Positions 44,907 to 53,169 of a DNA stretch of 64,000 nt are shown one piece after another; position 1 is the first letter of the stretch, and the number at the start of each line of letters is the position of its first letter. Under the pieces are notes generated by a model. That model saw only the letters and a program-made list of their open reading frames with translations. It was not told the origin of the DNA and did no database searches. The stretch is from UBA4742 sp963734965 (GTDB lineage: Bacteria > Actinomycetota > Acidimicrobiia > Acidimicrobiales > Acidimicrobilacustridaceae). The stretch covers positions 186,001-250,000 of the forward strand of contig CAVTJK010000004.1 in assembly GCA_963734965.1 (NCBI GenBank), written 5' to 3'. A program made the position numbers and the translations under genes.

Positions 44907-45019
44907 CCCGGCCCGTCGCGCGGGATCCGCACCGGTCCGATCGACGACGTGGTGTCGGGCATGGGTAGTCTCACAGGAGCGGGTATTTCAACGCCTGCTC
45001 ACAACTCCAGGGACCCACC

Positions 45020-46156
45020 TTGCCCGACACCGTCGTCACCCGTCACGATCTCAACCAGCACTTCGAATGGAGGCCGCGGACCGGCCCGTTCGAGCTCATC
45101 AGCGCCGACCAGGCCCGCGCCTATGACGATCTCGGCTACTTCGTGCTCGAGGATGCCTTCGACCCGATCGATCTGGTCCAGATGGCGGCCCAGATCGATC
45201 CCCTCGAGGCACGGGTGGAGGACTTCCTGCGAGGACAGCCCGAGGGCAAGGCCTTCATCGCCCGGTCCAACGAGATCACCTTCACGACCCATCTGGCCGC
45301 GCAGTCAGAGGTGCTGCGAACCATCGTGGCCTCGAACCCACTGCGGGCTCTGGCCCATGACCTGATCGGTCCCGACGTCCGCCTCTACTGGGACCAGGCG
45401 GTCTACAAGAAGCCCGACACCGACGCCTCGTTCCCGTGGCACCAGGACAACGGCTACGCCTTCCTCGAACCGCAGCAGTACCTCACGTGTTGGATCGCGC
45501 TGACCGACGCGACGCGCGACAACGGCTGTCCGTGGGTCGTGCCCGGCCTGCACCGGCTCGGCACCCTCGGCCACAAGCTCACCGACACGGGCTTCGTGTG
45601 CCTGCAGAACCCGCCCGACGCCGTGGCGGTACCGGTGCGGGCCGGGAGCATCGTCGTGTTCTCGTCGCTCACGCCTCACTGCACGGGACCGAACCGCACC
45701 CCGTTCGTGCGCAAGGCCTACATCGTGCAGTACGCGCCCGACGGGGCCGAGGTGCTGGTGGCCGATCCCGAAGGCGGCGCCGTCCTTCGCTCGCCGGCCG
45801 ATGACGCCCGCCGCCAGTTCCCGATCCTGCGCGAGGGACGGTCGGTCACCGCCGATCCCGCTCCGCGCGCGGCAGCGGACGCGCCGCCGCCCGCTGAGCC
45901 TCACTCTCCCGTTCTGGCGACGATCCTCGCCCCGTCAGGGGCGGATCCGGTCGCCAAAACAGTGGAGGCGATCAGTTGGAGTCGGTCAGCGAACGGGCTG
46001 GAGCGCACCTTCGAGGTGCACGGTGCCCGGACCGAAGCGCTGGTCGACCGCGGCTTGCAGAGCGGGAGTGGCGACGTAGGCGGTGGCCACGACCCGGTTG
46101 TGGACGGGGTCGAGGCCGGCGCTCAGCAGCTGGAGACCGAGATCCTTGCCCACTGA
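45020..46156 (+). CDS. phytanoyl-CoA dioxygenase (PhyH) family protein
   Basis: Fe(II)/2-oxoglutarate dioxygenase of the PhyH type: FPWHQDNGYAFLEPQQYLTCWIAL with HxD iron ligands, CPWVVPGLHRLG, VFSSLTPHCTGPNRTPFVRKAYIVQY with the distal His and the Arg for oxoglutarate. The conserved domain ends near 45840. The remaining 100 or so codons overlap the antisense anti-sigma gene and lack conserved composition, so an indel near 45850-45890 probably hides the true stop (about 45897). Confidence 0.78.
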   Translation: MPDTVVTRHDLNQHFEWRPRTGPFELISADQARAYDDLGYFVLEDAFDPIDLVQMAAQIDPLEARVEDFLRGQPEGKAFIARSNEITFTTHLAAQSEVLRTIVASNPLRALAHDLIGPDVRLYWDQAVYKKPDTDASFPWHQDNGYAFLEPQQYLTCWIALTDATRDNGCPWVVPGLHRLGTLGHKLTDTGFVCLQNPPDAVAVPVRAGSIVVFSSLTPHCTGPNRTPFVRKAYIVQYAPDGAEVLVADPEGGAVLRSPADDARRQFPILREGRSVTADPAPRAAADAPPPAEPHSPVLATILAPSGADPVAKTVEAISWSRSANGLERTFEVHGARTEALVDRGLQSGSGDVGGGHDPVVDGVEAGAQQLETEILAH

Positions 46157-46984
46157 CCCCACCGTGAGGTCCGACACGATCTGGTTGAGCTCGGCTTGGC
46201 TGTGAGCGACCTGGACCACGCACACCGGCCCCGGCCAGACGGCGGCGATGGCGGCGCGGTGCTGGGCCACATCGCCGGTGTAGGTGACCGTGTACACATC
46301 ACGACCGGGATCGTTGACGCTGCGCCCTTGTACGTCCGTCCACATCCCGCCGAAGTCGGTGGGCAGGCCGACCATGTTCTGGAAGGCCTGGAACTGGGTC
46401 AGCGTGGTCTTGACGACCGGCCACCCGCCGGCCGGGGTCGGGCACGGCGGCGCGTAGATGTCCGTCGCCGGCACCGTGGTCGGCGCTGTCCGGGGCGGGG
46501 GCGCGGTGGCCGGACGGGTGAGGGTGAAGGTCGTGCCGTCGTAGGTGCCGACGACGTGGTACTCGCCCCAGGTGACGCTGTTGACCGTCTGCTGGCCGGT
46601 GACCTTCGACCAGTCCCAGTTCGAGATGGTCGGCCCGCCGCACTGAGGCGGGAGCGAGGTCGCAACGGAGATGCACAGCTGAGGCCCGTGCTCGGCGTTG
46701 GCCAGCACGGTGACGTCGGCCTCGTACTCGACCGGTGCCGTAGCCGTCGTGACCGTCGGGTTCGTGGTCACCCGCTGGGACTGTCGTGACGTGTGCCCGA
46801 GGGACGAGGTGATGGTCACCCCGACCGCGATGACGACCACCACCGCGCCGACTGCGACCGCTCGACGGCGAAGGATCCGGTGCCGCGTGCGCCGCCGGAT
46901 CCGGTCAGCCAGATCAGGCGACGGCGCGTAGCCCGCCACCTCGCGGCCGACCTCGTCATGCAGGCGCGTCTCGAGATCAGACAT
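45986..46984 (-). CDS. membrane protein, probable anti-sigma factor
   Basis: 332 residues from ATG 46984. N-terminal 35 residues resemble an anti-sigma helix pair (DLETRLHDEVGREVAGYAPSPDLADRIRRRTRHRI), then one membrane helix (AVAVGAVVVVIAVGVTITSS) and an extracytoplasmic domain with Thr/Pro linkers. It overlaps the sigma gene by 8 bases (ATGTCTGA), exactly the same arrangement as at 36568. No zinc motif. Confidence 0.7.
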   Translation of the reverse strand: MSDLETRLHDEVGREVAGYAPSPDLADRIRRRTRHRILRRRAVAVGAVVVVIAVGVTITSSLGHTSRQSQRVTTNPTVTTATAPVEYEADVTVLANAEHGPQLCISVATSLPPQCGGPTISNWDWSKVTGQQTVNSVTWGEYHVVGTYDGTTFTLTRPATAPPPRTAPTTVPATDIYAPPCPTPAGGWPVVKTTLTQFQAFQNMVGLPTDFGGMWTDVQGRSVNDPGRDVYTVTYTGDVAQHRAAIAAVWPGPVCVVQVAHSQAELNQIVSDLTVGSVGKDLGLQLLSAGLDPVHNRVVATAYVATPALQAAVDQRFGPGTVHLEGALQPVR

Positions 46985-47633
46985 CGCCGTCTCCTCGCGT
47001 CTCGGCCTCGGGGGTTCCCGTCGGATCGGTGTCGTCGATGCCGGCGACGTCGTCACCCAACGCCTCGCGCAGAGCCGCCAACCCGCGGGCCGAGCGCGAC
47101 TTCACCGTGCCTGGGCTGATGCCGAGGACCTCGGCGGTGTCGCGCTCGGACAGATCCTCGACGTGGCGCAGCACGATCACCACCCGTTGGTCGACGGGGA
47201 GACCGAGGAGCGCATCGACCAGCCCGAGGTGGTCATCGACGCCGCGCTCGAAGTCGCCCGACACCTGAGCGCGGTCGCCTCGACGGCGGTCGGCCTCGCG
47301 TTGTTCGAGCCGGCGGCGACGGCGGCGGCCCTGCACCTGGTTGACCACCGCTCGCCGCAAGTACGGCATGAGGTCGTCGACCCGCTCGTCACGAACCTTG
47401 GGCCAGACGCGAGCGTAGGCATCGGCCACGATGTCCTCGGCCTGGTCGCGATCGCCACACAGCACATAGGCCAGGCCCGTCAGACGCCGATGGTGCACCT
47501 CGATGGCCTCGGCCAGCGGATCGACCGATGCCGCGGGGACCGACGGCGTCGCCGTCAGATCGTGCACGGGGTCATCGGTGGCCGCAGGGTCGCCCACACC
47601 GTTCGGCACGGCCATCGCCGCTCCCGGTTCCAT
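46977..47633 (-). CDS. ECF-type RNA polymerase sigma factor (SigE/SigM-like)
   Basis: 218 residues. Region 2: AIEVHHRRLTGLAYVLCGDRDQAEDIVADAYARVWPK; region 4: LGLPVDQRVVIVLRHVEDLSERDTAEVLGISPGTVKSRSARGLAALREAL. The ATG at 47633 sits behind GGGGAG. The Ser/Arg-rich linker (GRRRRRRLEQREADRRRGDR) is typical of this group. It precedes and overlaps the membrane protein gene. Confidence 0.88.
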   Translation of the reverse strand: MEPGAAMAVPNGVGDPAATDDPVHDLTATPSVPAASVDPLAEAIEVHHRRLTGLAYVLCGDRDQAEDIVADAYARVWPKVRDERVDDLMPYLRRAVVNQVQGRRRRRRLEQREADRRRGDRAQVSGDFERGVDDHLGLVDALLGLPVDQRVVIVLRHVEDLSERDTAEVLGISPGTVKSRSARGLAALREALGDDVAGIDDTDPTGTPEAETRGDGDV

Positions 47634-47726
47634 CGTCACTCCCCCTATGACGCGCCAGCGACCGGATCGGTTCCCACCACGCTGGTGCGACCGATGGGGC
47701 CAGGGCCCCGACTATGTTCGCAGGCC

Positions 47727-48707
47727 GTGAGCGCCGCGTGGTGGGTCCGAACCGCGGGGCCCAAGGCGATGGTGGCCGTGCTCACCATGGCCGTGCTGGC
47801 CACGGGTTGCGGCGGGAGCAACCACACCTCGTCAGAGCGATCGGCCCCACCCACCGCCACCGTCGACTCGACCGTCCGGCTGTCGCCGGGCTGTCATCGC
47901 CCCAGCGGCACGACGACCCTCGAGAGCGGACCTCACACGATCGTGGTCGGCACCAGCACGCGCTCGTACCTGCTCGCCCTGCCGGCCGGTGGCGTGACCT
48001 CGAACGTGCCGCGGCCGCTGATCTTCGAGTTCCACGGCGCCGGCGACGGTGCTCCCGACTTCGCGGCGAAGACCGAGCTCGACCGCAAGGGATCCGGTGC
48101 CGGCTTCATCGTGGTGACGCCCGCGGGCACGGCCGACACCTGGCAGACCGACGCCCACGGCACCGACGCCGACTTCATCGATGCTCTCGTCGCCGAGATC
48201 ACCAACTCGACCTGCGTCGACCTCGATCGCATCTTCGCCACCGGCTTCTCGGCCGGGGCCGCCTTCACCATCCTCTACAGCTGCGCGCGCCAGGGACTGA
48301 TCGCGGCCATCGCGACCGTCGCCGTCGACTTCCAACTCGGCTGCACCAAGCCGATGCCGATCCTGGCCTTCCACGGCACGAAGGACCCGGCGGTGCCCTT
48401 CGACAACGGGGCCGAGGGCATCTCGTTGCCAGGGACGAAGGTGCGGGGCACCGAGCTCAACATGGGCGACTGGGCCCGGCTCGACCACTGCCAGGCCACT
48501 TCGGTGGACAGGACGATCGGCTCCGAGGTCACGCGCCAGACCTGGCCGTCGTGCGCGGACGGGACCCAGGTCGTGCTCTACCGGATCGAGGGCGGCGGCC
48601 ACACGTGGCCCGGAGCCGATCCGGCCAAGGGCGTTGGCCTCACCACCCAGCAGGTCGATGCCACCGACCAGATCGTGGCCTTCTTCGGACACCATCACCT
48701 CGGCTGA
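47727..48707 (+). CDS. secreted esterase, PHB depolymerase/feruloyl-esterase family lipoprotein
   Basis: About 326 residues with lipobox VLATGC. Alpha/beta hydrolase triad: nucleophile in RIFATGFSAGAAFTILYSC (GFSAG), acid in ILAFHGTKDPAVPF and His in IEGGGHTWPGADP. These match the LpqC/PHB_depo family. GTG 47727 or ATG 47769 may be the start. Probably an extracellular polyester or aryl-ester hydrolase. No partner visible. Confidence 0.82.
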   Translation: MSAAWWVRTAGPKAMVAVLTMAVLATGCGGSNHTSSERSAPPTATVDSTVRLSPGCHRPSGTTTLESGPHTIVVGTSTRSYLLALPAGGVTSNVPRPLIFEFHGAGDGAPDFAAKTELDRKGSGAGFIVVTPAGTADTWQTDAHGTDADFIDALVAEITNSTCVDLDRIFATGFSAGAAFTILYSCARQGLIAAIATVAVDFQLGCTKPMPILAFHGTKDPAVPFDNGAEGISLPGTKVRGTELNMGDWARLDHCQATSVDRTIGSEVTRQTWPSCADGTQVVLYRIEGGGHTWPGADPAKGVGLTTQQVDATDQIVAFFGHHHLG

Positions 48708-48713
48708 TCGGGC

Positions 48714-49604
48714 TCACGGCGCGATCGAGCGGGCCACGTCGATCAGATCCGGCCAGGACAACGACTGCTGGACGCTCCGGGCGAACAGCCAGAGGACAAG
48801 CCGGTCGCGGTCGAGTCCGCAGAGGTCGGCCAGACGATGTGCTAGAGCGATCGGATCGGCGCGCAGGCGCCCGCCGCAGTTCAACAGGTGTTGGAGCGGG
48901 TCATAGGTCGGATCGCCGACATAGGGCTTGGGGTCGATGACGAGCCAAGGCTCGCGCTCGGCGGCCAAGACGTTGTGGGCGTGGAGATCCGTGCACAGCA
49001 GCACGCTGCTCGTCGCTGTCGCCGGCAGCGAACGCAGCAGCACCATCGCTTCGCGCGCCAGACCGGGATCGATCTCGACCGAAGCGGTCGGCAGCCGGCG
49101 CTCGAACGACGACGCCCACTGCTCGCACATGAGCTGCAAGGGGCGGAACCGGTGACCTTCCGGAGGTTCTCGCCACAAGCGCCGCAGGAGCCCGGCGATG
49201 ATCTCGTCCCGCTGGGGCTCGGGTCGAGACGCCAACATGGTGCCCGGGACGGCGCGCTCGATCAGCAAGGCCATCGTGTCACTCGACTCGTCGACGGCAT
49301 GCAACCACACCGTGCCGTCGCCCGCCCAGACCCGCAGCCCATCGGCTTCGTGGGCGCTCTCGTCGTGGCGCCAGGCCACCTTCAGAACGAGCTCCTCGCC
49401 CGCAGTCGTACGGACGGGAGCGACCCACGCCGACGTTCCTCCCGGTTCGAACGGCTCGCCCAGCGCGAGCTCCCAGCGTGCGGCCAGGTCCGTCACCGTG
49501 GTCGGGAGCCGGGCCAACCATTGCTCTGACTCGCCTCCGGCCGCGGTCATCGACTCGACCAGACTGCGCGGGTAGCGGCACGGACACGGACATCGACTTA
49601 ACAT
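48714..49604 (-). CDS. aminoglycoside/hydroxyurea phosphotransferase-like kinase
   Basis: About 296 residues, APH fold: EELVLKVAWRHDESAHEADGLRVW as the Lys/Glu N-lobe, SSVLLCTDLHAHNVLAAEREPWLVIDPKPYVGDPTYDPLQHLLN as the catalytic HxHxxN and DPK metal site. Similar to APH(6)/hydroxyurea kinases. The N-terminal 15 residues are uncertain: removal of one C near 49565 would give a better start, so a small indel is possible. It faces the next gene. Confidence 0.75.
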   Translation of the reverse strand: MLSRCPCPCRYPRSLVESMTAAGGESEQWLARLPTTVTDLAARWELALGEPFEPGGTSAWVAPVRTTAGEELVLKVAWRHDESAHEADGLRVWAGDGTVWLHAVDESSDTMALLIERAVPGTMLASRPEPQRDEIIAGLLRRLWREPPEGHRFRPLQLMCEQWASSFERRLPTASVEIDPGLAREAMVLLRSLPATATSSVLLCTDLHAHNVLAAEREPWLVIDPKPYVGDPTYDPLQHLLNCGGRLRADPIALAHRLADLCGLDRDRLVLWLFARSVQQSLSWPDLIDVARSIAP

Positions 49605-49633
49605 GCCCGCCTGGCCACCGCGGAGCAACGATC

Positions 49634-49825
49634 ATGGCTGAGCCCACCTACGTCGTCGTGAACTGGACCGACCGCACGGCGCAACGCTTCCCCGCCCTCA
49701 ACGACGCCCGGGCGGCGCTGCGCGAGCTGTTGGCCGACGGGGACGAGTACACCATCTGGTCGATGGCCGAAACGTCCGGGCCTGGCGTTCCGACCGATCG
49801 CGGGACCTTCCAGCCTCTGGCCTGA
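49634..49825 (+). CDS. small hypothetical protein (63 aa)
   Basis: ATG at 49634 with GGAG upstream. The compact sequence (AEPTYVVVNWTDRTAQRFPALNDARAALRELLADGDEYTIWSM) looks like a single alpha/beta domain. Divergent from the kinase-like gene. No family recognised. Confidence 0.65.
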   Translation: MAEPTYVVVNWTDRTAQRFPALNDARAALRELLADGDEYTIWSMAETSGPGVPTDRGTFQPLA

Positions 49826-49996
49826 CCAGCTGCTTTCCGATCGGGCCCGGGAAATGCCGCAGGTGAGACGCGTCCCGGTTATCGTCTCATCGTCGCGGCC
49901 TCCGCTCCTGGCTCCCGCCAGCCGGTACGCACCTCACGGTCCCGCCACCGTCGGTGTCGAGCGGAGGCCGCGGCATCTCAGCGGTACGGTCTGTCG

Positions 49997-50224
49997 ATGA
50001 CTTCGGGACCGATCACCGACGAGCAACACCGAACGCTGCTGGCCGTTTCGGCCGCGGGCGCCAACGGGACGGGGGCCGAGGTCGTGGCCGCCCAGACCAA
50101 CGTCAGCAAGGACATCGTCCTCGACCACTTCGGCGCCTTCGTCGACGCCGGTCTGATCGAGCCGGTGCGCGGCGCGGTCTATCAGATCACCGACGAGGGG
50201 CGCCGCCGGATCGCCGAGGGATAG
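49997..50224 (+). CDS. small winged-helix protein (75 aa)
   Basis: 75 residues: SGPITDEQHRTLLAVSAAGANGTGAEVVAAQTNVSKDIVLDHFGAFVDAGLIEPVRGAVYQITDEGRRRI has the helix-turn-helix then wing pattern of MarR/PadR-like modules. ATG at 49997. Probably DNA-binding. It precedes a regulator gene by about 80 bases. Confidence 0.7.
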   Translation: MTSGPITDEQHRTLLAVSAAGANGTGAEVVAAQTNVSKDIVLDHFGAFVDAGLIEPVRGAVYQITDEGRRRIAEG

Positions 50225-50302
50225 TCCGCTCGACAGGGTCGAGCGGCTCCGGGACAATTGCGACCGCAGGACCGATCCAGCCGCGATCGACACCAGGCGC
50301 CG

Positions 50303-52201
50303 ATGCTGCCGTCTTCCTCGCCGAGCTCCCATGGTCGCCCGTTGACCGCCGATCCCGCAGTGCTCGCCGCCATGCGGGCGCTGGCCTTGGGTCGCCTCGG
50401 CGAGGCCACCTCAGATCCCCAGCTGCGGGCTGTGGCCCCGCTCGTGGCCGACGTCGTGGCCGCCGACGCCGCGGCGCGGATGGCCGAGATCGCGTGCACC
50501 GAGCTCCGCGATCTGGACGCTCGCGTGGCCCACGAAGCGCCCGACGATCCGCTGCTGCGCTGGTGGGTGGTGGCCATACTCGGCGAGCGGGCCTTCCTCG
50601 ACGCCGACCTGGGCGCCATACCGCTGGCCGTCCAGGCGCTGGCCGAGATGCCCACCGACGCCTTCGCGCCGACGCCGATCATGTACGTGCGTGCTCGGCT
50701 GCGACGCCTCGCGGCCGCCTTGTACCTGGCCGACCCGTCACCCGAGAACGTGGCCCGACACCGAGAGCTGCGCGACCAGGCGGTGGCCGACTTCCTCCGC
50801 TGTGACTTCACCGCCGAGGCCGCGATCACGCGGGGATTGGCCGCCGCGATCCGCGCCATCCTCACCTGGGACGACATGCTCGAGAACTTGGCCGTCGTGC
50901 AGGACGAGCGGCGCGCCCTCGAGGACCTCGAGGGATCCATCTGGGTCCCCCTGCTCGACCAGCTCGCCGTCCTCGTCGCCGTCAACGTCGGTGACCTCGA
51001 TGCCGCGACCGAGGCGACCGCGGCCCTCGAGCACCATCGCGGCGAGCACCGCGTGTTCAACGCCTTCGCCGCCTTCGGTCGCGCGTTGGTCGAGGTCGCG
51101 GCGAGCGAAGGCGACGACGAGGCCGTGGGAAACCTCACCGGCGCCCTCGACTGGTTGAAGCGCACCCATCCGCAGTTCCTCGCCCAGACCCAGATCCAGG
51201 CCGCCAACGTCTGTGCCGACTTCGGCGTGGCCGCTGCTCGCGAGTTCGGTCGCGCCGGCCTGGACTGGCCCCCGTTGTCGCCGGCGCTCGCACTGCGCGG
51301 GCAACTGCTCGAGATCCGCCTCGACCTGCTCGACGGGTCGCGGCCTCCGGTCGCCGATGGCCTCGACCTGCTGGGCCGGCTGGCGGGGATGGGCCCCGCA
51401 CGCCAGGCCGGCGCAATCGCACTGCGCATCGCTCGCGACTACGACCGGGCCGGATCGCCGGCGGATGCGGCCGAGCTCCGGCGCTGGGCCGAGGCCCGCC
51501 TCCCCGACCCGACCCGTCGCACGGCTTGGGAGACGCGCTGGGCCTCGCCGGCGATGCCGACCAGGCCCCTACCGGTGGCCGCCCCGGGCCACGACGACCG
51601 GGAAGACCAGGCGACCCTGCCCACCGGCTCGCCGGCCCGGCGGGCGACCGATCGCGTGCCCGTGTCGGTGCGGGTGCTGGCTCCGACCCTCGAGGTCGAA
51701 CTGGCCGGCACTCCCATCGAACTCCGCGACAAGCCGGCCAAGCTCCTGCTGACCCTGCTGCTCGCTCACCCCGCGCCGGTCCACGTCGAGCGGGCCGCCG
51801 ACGTGCTCTGGCCCGACGCTGACGTTGCTTCTGGTCGCCGTCGTCTCAACACGGTCGTGTATCGCCTGCGCCAGACCCTCGAGCTCGACGTCCGGGCGCT
51901 GCAACGCAGCGGTGATGTCCTCATCCTCGACCCGGCCGCCTGGGACGTCGACATCGTGCACTTCCACGCGGACATCCGCGCCGGTGGCGACCGGTCTGTC
52001 GCCGCCCTCCGGTTGGTGCGGGGGAACCTCTGCCACGTGCAGTTCCCCTACGACGAGCACTTCCTCGACGAGCGACGCGCCGTCGCGGCCGAGGCGGCAC
52101 GGGCGATCGGGAAGCTGGACCCGTCCGCCCGCGGGACCCCGTCCGAGCTCGACGAGATCCTCCGCCGCCTCGACCCGGACGGCTCGCTCGTCACGAGCTG
52201 A
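50303..52201 (+). CDS. large regulator with helical N-terminus and C-terminal winged helix
   Basis: 632 residues. The first about 430 residues are TPR-like helices (LAVVQDERRALEDLEG, GDLDAATEATAALEHHRGEH). The C-terminal 130 residues carry an OmpR/BTAD-type winged HTH: SVRVLAPTLEVELAGTPIELRDKPAKLLLTLLLAHPAPVHVERAADVLWPDADVASGRRRLNTVVYRLRQTL. Domain order is the reverse of usual BTAD regulators. ATG 50303; TTG 50258 possible. It converges with an uncharacterised gene, overlapping 11 bases. Confidence 0.75.
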   Translation: MLPSSSPSSHGRPLTADPAVLAAMRALALGRLGEATSDPQLRAVAPLVADVVAADAAARMAEIACTELRDLDARVAHEAPDDPLLRWWVVAILGERAFLDADLGAIPLAVQALAEMPTDAFAPTPIMYVRARLRRLAAALYLADPSPENVARHRELRDQAVADFLRCDFTAEAAITRGLAAAIRAILTWDDMLENLAVVQDERRALEDLEGSIWVPLLDQLAVLVAVNVGDLDAATEATAALEHHRGEHRVFNAFAAFGRALVEVAASEGDDEAVGNLTGALDWLKRTHPQFLAQTQIQAANVCADFGVAAAREFGRAGLDWPPLSPALALRGQLLEIRLDLLDGSRPPVADGLDLLGRLAGMGPARQAGAIALRIARDYDRAGSPADAAELRRWAEARLPDPTRRTAWETRWASPAMPTRPLPVAAPGHDDREDQATLPTGSPARRATDRVPVSVRVLAPTLEVELAGTPIELRDKPAKLLLTLLLAHPAPVHVERAADVLWPDADVASGRRRLNTVVYRLRQTLELDVRALQRSGDVLILDPAAWDVDIVHFHADIRAGGDRSVAALRLVRGNLCHVQFPYDEHFLDERRAVAAEAARAIGKLDPSARGTPSELDEILRRLDPDGSLVTS

Positions 52202-53024
52202 TCTTGTGGGTTACCACCCAGGAACCGCCGCTGCCGGCGTAGTTCTGCGTATAGGTCCGTTCGCGCAGCGCGCCGGCGGTGCCGGCACTGGCCGGGACGA
52301 CGGTCGCGAGCTGGAGGTCGATGGCGCTCGACAGCGTCGAGTCGACGGCGACGAACAGGTTGACCTGGAAGCCGATCATGTCGTCGGGGTTGAAGAACGA
52401 CTCGAGGAAGGTCGCGATCTTGTCACCCGTGCTGAGCCGGACGCCGGCCTGGACCTTGTCCATGGCCTCGCTGAGCTGCTCGCTCAACTTGTCCATGTCC
52501 AGCTTGAGCAGATCGAGCGGCTCGACGACGACCGCCACCTGATCACGCACGGCGTCGGCCAGGTCGTCCATGAGATCGCTGATCTTCGACTTGGGTGTGT
52601 TGTCGTCCTCGAAGAGCACGTCGACCGTGCCGAGGAAGTCCGGTTGATGCCCGCCCACTATGTCGTCGAACCCACGCAGGATCACGTCCGGGAAGAGCAC
52701 TCGCCCCATGTCGTCGGGGATCGAGTGGGTCTCACCCTCTTGCACGTCCTTGATGATGGTGTCGCGGCTCACCCCACCGTGGAAGAACGCCGACGTGCTG
52801 CCGGACTGGCCGGCGGTCGCCGAGAACTCGACTCGGGCGAGGTACAGCTCGTCGGCATGGTGCTCGGACTGGTTCGTGGACTTGACGGTCGTCGCGTCGA
52901 GGACCCACGTCTTGGCGTCCGAGCCCGCCCCGCCGGTCGACGAGCCGCCGGGGTCAGGATCGGGTCCGTGCGGCGGATCGGGAGTGGTGGTGCCGGTGGT
53001 GGGGTCTTGGGTCGAGGTTCCCAT
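52191..53024 (-). CDS. uncharacterised secreted-looking or cytoplasmic protein (277 aa)
   Basis: 277 residues. N-terminal Gly/Pro/Thr-rich disordered tail (to about residue 35), then a beta-rich domain (TWVLDATTVKSTNQSEHHADELYLARVEFSATAG, GRVLFPDVILRGFDDIVGGHQPDFLGTVDVLFEDDN), a helical section with LMDDLADAVRDQVAVVVEPLDLLKLDMDKLSEQLSEAMDKV and a final beta unit (GAGGSWVVTHKISS). No signal peptide. GGAGCCTCCCC precedes the ATG. Family unknown. Confidence 0.65.
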   Translation of the reverse strand: MGTSTQDPTTGTTTPDPPHGPDPDPGGSSTGGAGSDAKTWVLDATTVKSTNQSEHHADELYLARVEFSATAGQSGSTSAFFHGGVSRDTIIKDVQEGETHSIPDDMGRVLFPDVILRGFDDIVGGHQPDFLGTVDVLFEDDNTPKSKISDLMDDLADAVRDQVAVVVEPLDLLKLDMDKLSEQLSEAMDKVQAGVRLSTGDKIATFLESFFNPDDMIGFQVNLFVAVDSTLSSAIDLQLATVVPASAGTAGALRERTYTQNYAGSGGSWVVTHKISS

Positions 53025-53169
53025 GGGGAGGCTCCTTGGTTCGGTGTCGGTGCGAGGGCGGCTGCCCCTCGCCGCCTGAACCTAAGAACCTCCGGTCGCG
53101 TGGCGATGTCCGCGGATGTCATGGACGCCGGATCATCGCCCTGGCCGCTCTGCCCAGTCCCCTCTTGGA

